Assembly: GCA_945862475.1 (NCBI GenBank)
Contig: CAMAYW010000073.1
Coordinates: 1-8,960, forward strand
DNA length: 8,960 nucleotides
Direction of reading: 5' to 3'
Origin: Bacteriovorax stolpii
Lineage (GTDB): Bacteria; Bdellovibrionota; Bacteriovoracia; Bacteriovoracales; Bacteriovoracaceae
Positions 6,479-8,960 of the stretch are shown here, piece by piece; the stretch's first letter is position 1; every line of letters begins with the position of its first letter. Made by a program: the position numbers and the translations under genes. The notes beneath the pieces are model-generated. The model was given only the letters and a program-made list of their open reading frames with translations. It did not search any database and was not told the DNA's origin.

Positions 6479-7666
6479 ATGAATATGACAGCTTTGTTCT
6501 TTGTGTTTTTATTGTGCTGGAACCTCAGTAATGTAGGGGCACAAGAAATAATCGAAGTTTCACAAGCAGAAAAACAAGTGGTGGCCGAAGAGCTGCAAAA
6601 AGAAGCTCAATCTGGAAAGCATGCTGAATCCACCAAAGAATTTCTAAATAAAGTCGCTGAAACTTTCAAAAATTCAAAGGAAGGCCATGAAATAGAAGTT
6701 GAATCACAAAAAGGTGATTGCGCTGAATGCTCTCAAAAGAAAAAGTCAAAAAATTTTTTTAGAGATTTCGGAAGAAAAATCGGTAAGGGAGCTGCTTGGT
6801 TAACAACAACGACATCAAAACCCTTTATGACGGCTTCCTCTTTTGTGAAAGGAGCAGTTGAAAAAGGTGATAAGAATAAAGATCTCGTTGCTTTTTACCA
6901 GTTCTTTCTTAATCACCGGAAGGAATTTGACAAGCTTTATCTAGAAGCGGGAACACCTGAGGAAATGATTGAGCTCATGCTCAAGAAGATGGAACAAATT
7001 ATTGAGAAAAAATCTAAAAAAATTATGCGTGATTTTCTACTTACTCTAAACCTTAATAGAGATATCCCAGAAGATTTAACTGATTTTGAACTTACAGCTG
7101 AAGAAATTGCATCAATTGATCCAGACAAGATGAACCCCGATGTCATCAATTTGCATCCGGAATATAAAGAATTGAGACCTCTATTAGGCGACATAACGAA
7201 AGATGATCTGAATGATATTGTTACTTCGGGATATTTTACCAAGGCCATTACTTTTGAAAACTACAAAGCATCAGTTCCAAATATTTATGAACTTGCCGGT
7301 ACAGTGGTTGGACAAATCTTTGCTCCAAAAATTGCTCTTAACATCATCTCTAGTACACTAGCAGGTCTGTACTCCACACCCGTTATCGCTGCCAATCTTG
7401 GAACAGGTATCTCTGCGGCCATTTGTTTAAAAAAAGAAACTCAAGAAAAATTTAAAGAAGATAAAGAGTTAAAAATGTTCTGTAGCTATGTAACTAATAG
7501 ATCCGGTTACGAACTTTTGAAAAGTCGTGCTATTGGATATGTCGCTGGAAAGAAATTTCATCTTAAAGTTTCTCGGGAGATTGAAAAAATAAAAGGAAAG
7601 AGAAAGAAAAAAGGTGAAGAGGCTAAAAAGGACGAAAATCTAGAATCAGTTCCAAAAATTTCATAA
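6479..7666 (+). CDS. exported protein of unknown function with CxxC motif
   Basis: No family was recognised for these 395 residues. The N-terminus (MNMTALFFVFLLCWNLSNVGA, then QE) looks like a Sec signal peptide with cleavage after Ala21; there is no lipobox at the cleavage site. Residues 22-75 are charged and helical in character. A CAEC motif lies at 81-84, followed by a lysine-rich stretch. Residues about 130-260 are acidic/basic and probably helical. Residues about 273-317 are glycine- and alanine-rich and hydrophobic, able to contact or insert into a membrane. Cys316 and Cys335 are the only other mature cysteines. The C-terminus is strongly basic (KIKGKRKKKGEEAKK). GAGGAGA at 6465-6471 makes the ATG at 6479 secure; a second ATG two codons later is possible. 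It has its own terminator, so it is probably a single-gene unit. The location is likely periplasm or envelope. Confidence 0.85.
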   Translation: MNMTALFFVFLLCWNLSNVGAQEIIEVSQAEKQVVAEELQKEAQSGKHAESTKEFLNKVAETFKNSKEGHEIEVESQKGDCAECSQKKKSKNFFRDFGRKIGKGAAWLTTTTSKPFMTASSFVKGAVEKGDKNKDLVAFYQFFLNHRKEFDKLYLEAGTPEEMIELMLKKMEQIIEKKSKKIMRDFLLTLNLNRDIPEDLTDFELTAEEIASIDPDKMNPDVINLHPEYKELRPLLGDITKDDLNDIVTSGYFTKAITFENYKASVPNIYELAGTVVGQIFAPKIALNIISSTLAGLYSTPVIAANLGTGISAAICLKKETQEKFKEDKELKMFCSYVTNRSGYELLKSRAIGYVAGKKFHLKVSREIEKIKGKRKKKGEEAKKDENLESVPKIS

Positions 7667-7672
7667 TAAGTG

Positions 7673-7698
7673 GCCCCTCTAGTGAGGGGCTTTCTGTT
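7673..7698 (+). terminator. intrinsic terminator of the exported-protein gene
   Basis: GCCCCTC (7673-7679) pairs with GAGGGGC (7684-7690) around a 4-nt loop, followed by a modest T-rich tail (TTTCTGTT). It starts 6 nt after the stop at 7666. The hairpin also lies just past the end of the convergent small gene and may stop that transcript too, although the reverse-strand T tract is poor. Confidence 0.8.
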
Positions 7699-7867
7699 AA
7701 CTCAGTATAAATTCTAGTAACTCTGGCTTTGAAGTGACTTCGGGTAAAGAGAAGAAAGCGGATAAGCAAAATGTTATTGTGGATATTAAAATCACAAGAA
7801 TGAATATTTCTTTTAACCAAAAGGTGATGTGATCCCAAATAGTTGGTTGCTCTATGTTTTGATCCAT
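7697..7867 (-). CDS. small single-pass membrane protein (56 aa), unknown function
   Basis: A short reverse-strand frame begins with ATG at 7867-7865 and ends with TAA at 7699-7697. It is preceded by GAGGGAG (7873-7879) only 5 nt before the start, one of the best ribosome-binding sites in the window. The product has a polar N-terminus (MDQNIEQPTIWDHITFW), one hydrophobic segment at about residues 20-40 (EIFILVILISTITFCLSAFF), and a polar tail PEVTSKPELLEF. It stops just before the terminator hairpin shared with the convergent exported-protein gene, as a real gene should. It is divergent from topA across a 248-bp gap. No family was recognised; the topology suggests a small inner-membrane protein. 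The overlapping 71-codon reverse frame (7623-7838) runs through the hairpin and lacks such signals, so it is discarded. Confidence 0.65.
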   Translation of the reverse strand: MDQNIEQPTIWDHITFWLKEIFILVILISTITFCLSAFFSLPEVTSKPELLEFILS

Positions 7868-8115
7868 TTTCGCTCCCTCGCTCGTTAAAACTTTACTTTT
7901 CCTTAATACTCCAACTTTAATTCAAGAAATTGTTAAGATTTTTAAACCATGTAAATTTTTCTTTTTTAGGGCCAGGTTTCAGAGGAGAAAGAGAGCTTTT
8001 CTTTGATTTCAAGGTTAACTCTTGCTCAAGGTGTCGCAGATTTTAGTCCTTGACTCTTTTTCGGATGGCCCTTATCTCTATTAAGGATAGTCTCTTCTAT
8101 ATATATAGGACAAAA
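7868..8115. other. divergent intergenic region between the small membrane gene and topA
   Basis: These 248 bases carry no convincing coding frame, tRNA or hairpin terminator. They contain the ribosome-binding site of the small reverse gene on the left and a candidate topA promoter and AGGA site on the right. A run of alternating TA (about 8098-8105) lies just before the topA start. No clear promoter for the small gene was identified. Confidence 0.6.
8050..8078 (+). promoter_or_regulatory. candidate topA promoter
   Basis: TTGACT (8050-8055) is a 5-of-6 match to the -35 consensus. TATCTC at 8073-8078 is spaced by 17 bp but is only a weak -10. The transcript would start near 8085, leaving about 30 nt before the topA ATG. 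The AT-rich stretch and TA repeat downstream may ease promoter melting, in line with the known supercoiling control of topA in other bacteria, but this is inference. Confidence 0.35.
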
Positions 8116-8960
8116 ATGGCGGACAAAAAGTATCTGGTTATTGTGGAGTCTCCCACAAAGGCCAAGACCATAAGAAAATTTCTACCAAGTAATTATATTG
8201 TTGAAGCGAGTATGGGTCACATACGAGATCTTCCTCAATCAGCATCTGATATCCCTGCTGCTTTAAAAAAAGAAGAATGGGCAAAGCTTGGTGTAAATGT
8301 TGATGAAAACTTTGAACCTCTTTATGTTGTCCCTAAAGATAAAAAGAAAATCATTGCTGATTTAAAAACTAAAATGAAGGGTGTTGATGCCATTTATCTT
8401 GCGACCGATGAAGACCGCGAAGGTGAGTCTATCTCTTGGCATTTACTGGAACTCTTAAAACCTAAAGTCCCTGTAAAGCGAATGGTTTTCCACGAAATCA
8501 CGAAGACCGCAATTCAGAAGGCCCTTAAAGATACGAGAGAAGTGGATGATAAACTCGTTCGGGCCCAAGAAACTCGCCGAATTCTCGATCGGCTCTACGG
8601 CTACACACTTTCTCCTCTTATTTGGAAGAAAATTGCTTACGGTTTATCGGCCGGTAGAGTTCAGTCGACTGGTTTAAAAATGATTGTGGAGCGTGAACGT
8701 GAACGTATGCGCTTTAAGCGCTCTGTTTATTGGGACATCAAAGCTCAAGTTCACCCTGAAAAAGACAAGAAAGCGCTCTTTGACGCAAAGCTCACTTCAG
8801 TTAAGGGATCAAGAGTCGCTGGTGGTAAAGATTTTGATGGTTTGACCGGAAAACTCGTTGATGAAAAGAAAGTGGTTCTTTTAGATGAAAAAAAATCTAA
8901 GGAACTCGCTAAAAATATTGAGAAAGCTTCGTGGATAGTGACGTCTGTTGAAGAGAAAAC
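8116..8960 (+). CDS. topA: DNA topoisomerase I (type IA), N-terminal part (runs off right edge)
   Basis: The first 281 residues of bacterial topoisomerase I, which relaxes negatively supercoiled DNA by cutting and passing one strand. The Toprim domain is complete: VIVESPTKAKTI (residues 8-19) with catalytic Glu11, GHIRDLP, and ATDEDREGE (96-104) holding the metal-binding Asp98, Asp100 and Glu102 (DxDxE pattern). Domain IV follows, with FHEITKTAIQKAL, RAQETRRILDRLYGY and YGLSAGRVQS (175-184), all hallmark type IA segments. The active-site tyrosine and the C-terminal zinc-finger region lie beyond the edge. The ATG at 8116 has AGGA at 8107-8110. An in-frame ATG 17 codons upstream (8065) lacks a Shine-Dalgarno and would add residues unlike the family, so it is not chosen. 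Confidence 0.97.
   Translation, partial: MADKKYLVIVESPTKAKTIRKFLPSNYIVEASMGHIRDLPQSASDIPAALKKEEWAKLGVNVDENFEPLYVVPKDKKKIIADLKTKMKGVDAIYLATDEDREGESISWHLLELLKPKVPVKRMVFHEITKTAIQKALKDTREVDDKLVRAQETRRILDRLYGYTLSPLIWKKIAYGLSAGRVQSTGLKMIVERERERMRFKRSVYWDIKAQVHPEKDKKALFDAKLTSVKGSRVAGGKDFDGLTGKLVDEKKVVLLDEKKSKELAKNIEKASWIVTSVEEK

Noticed and set aside
6937..7248. Reverse-strand 103-codon serine-rich frame
   Set aside because: It is antisense to the exported-protein gene; the serine- and isoleucine-rich composition is what reverse-complemented AT-rich coding DNA gives.
7623..7838. Reverse-strand 71-codon frame
   Set aside because: It runs through the terminator hairpin into the exported-protein gene and overlaps the better-supported 56-codon frame with its strong ribosome-binding site.

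Overview
The window is low-GC bacterial chromosome with compact, ordinary-looking gene organisation. A type III glutamine synthetase, an M61 aminopeptidase, an orphan phosphopantetheinyl transferase, a signal-peptide-bearing protein of no recognised family and bacterial topoisomerase I occur together on AT-rich DNA. This would fit the Bdellovibrionota (Bacteriovorax-like relatives), but that placement is an inference from general impression and not from any marker gene. No mobile element, CRISPR array, tRNA or rRNA was seen.

Layout. Positions 1-785 hold a reverse-strand two-gene unit. A HesB/IscA-like protein is followed, through an ATGA overlap, by a LysR-family regulator that runs off the left edge. 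Divergent from it, 865-2616 encodes an M61-family metallopeptidase with a C-terminal PDZ domain. Its 3' end overlaps by 41 bp a convergent 4'-phosphopantetheinyl transferase gene (2576-3154, reverse). Next comes a well-formed promoter (3172-3200) and glnN, the type III glutamine synthetase (3295-5484), closed by a strong intrinsic terminator. An alpha/beta-hydrolase (esterase/lipase-like) follows; its 5' end is out of frame because of a single extra base in an A7 tract at 5605-5611. Then comes a 395-residue exported protein of unknown function (6479-7666). Its terminator lies between it and a convergent 56-codon membrane-protein gene (7697-7867, reverse). The window ends inside topA (8116 onward).

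The genes do not form one pathway. They are mostly single-gene or two-gene transcription units: nitrogen assimilation (glnN), carrier-protein activation (the transferase), peptide turnover (M61), DNA supercoiling (topA), a probable Fe-S or redox-linked regulator pair, and two unassigned envelope-associated proteins. No obvious new multi-gene system is present. The points most worth checking are the frameshifted hydrolase, the IscA-like protein that lacks its C-terminal cysteine pair, and the two unassigned exported or membrane proteins.
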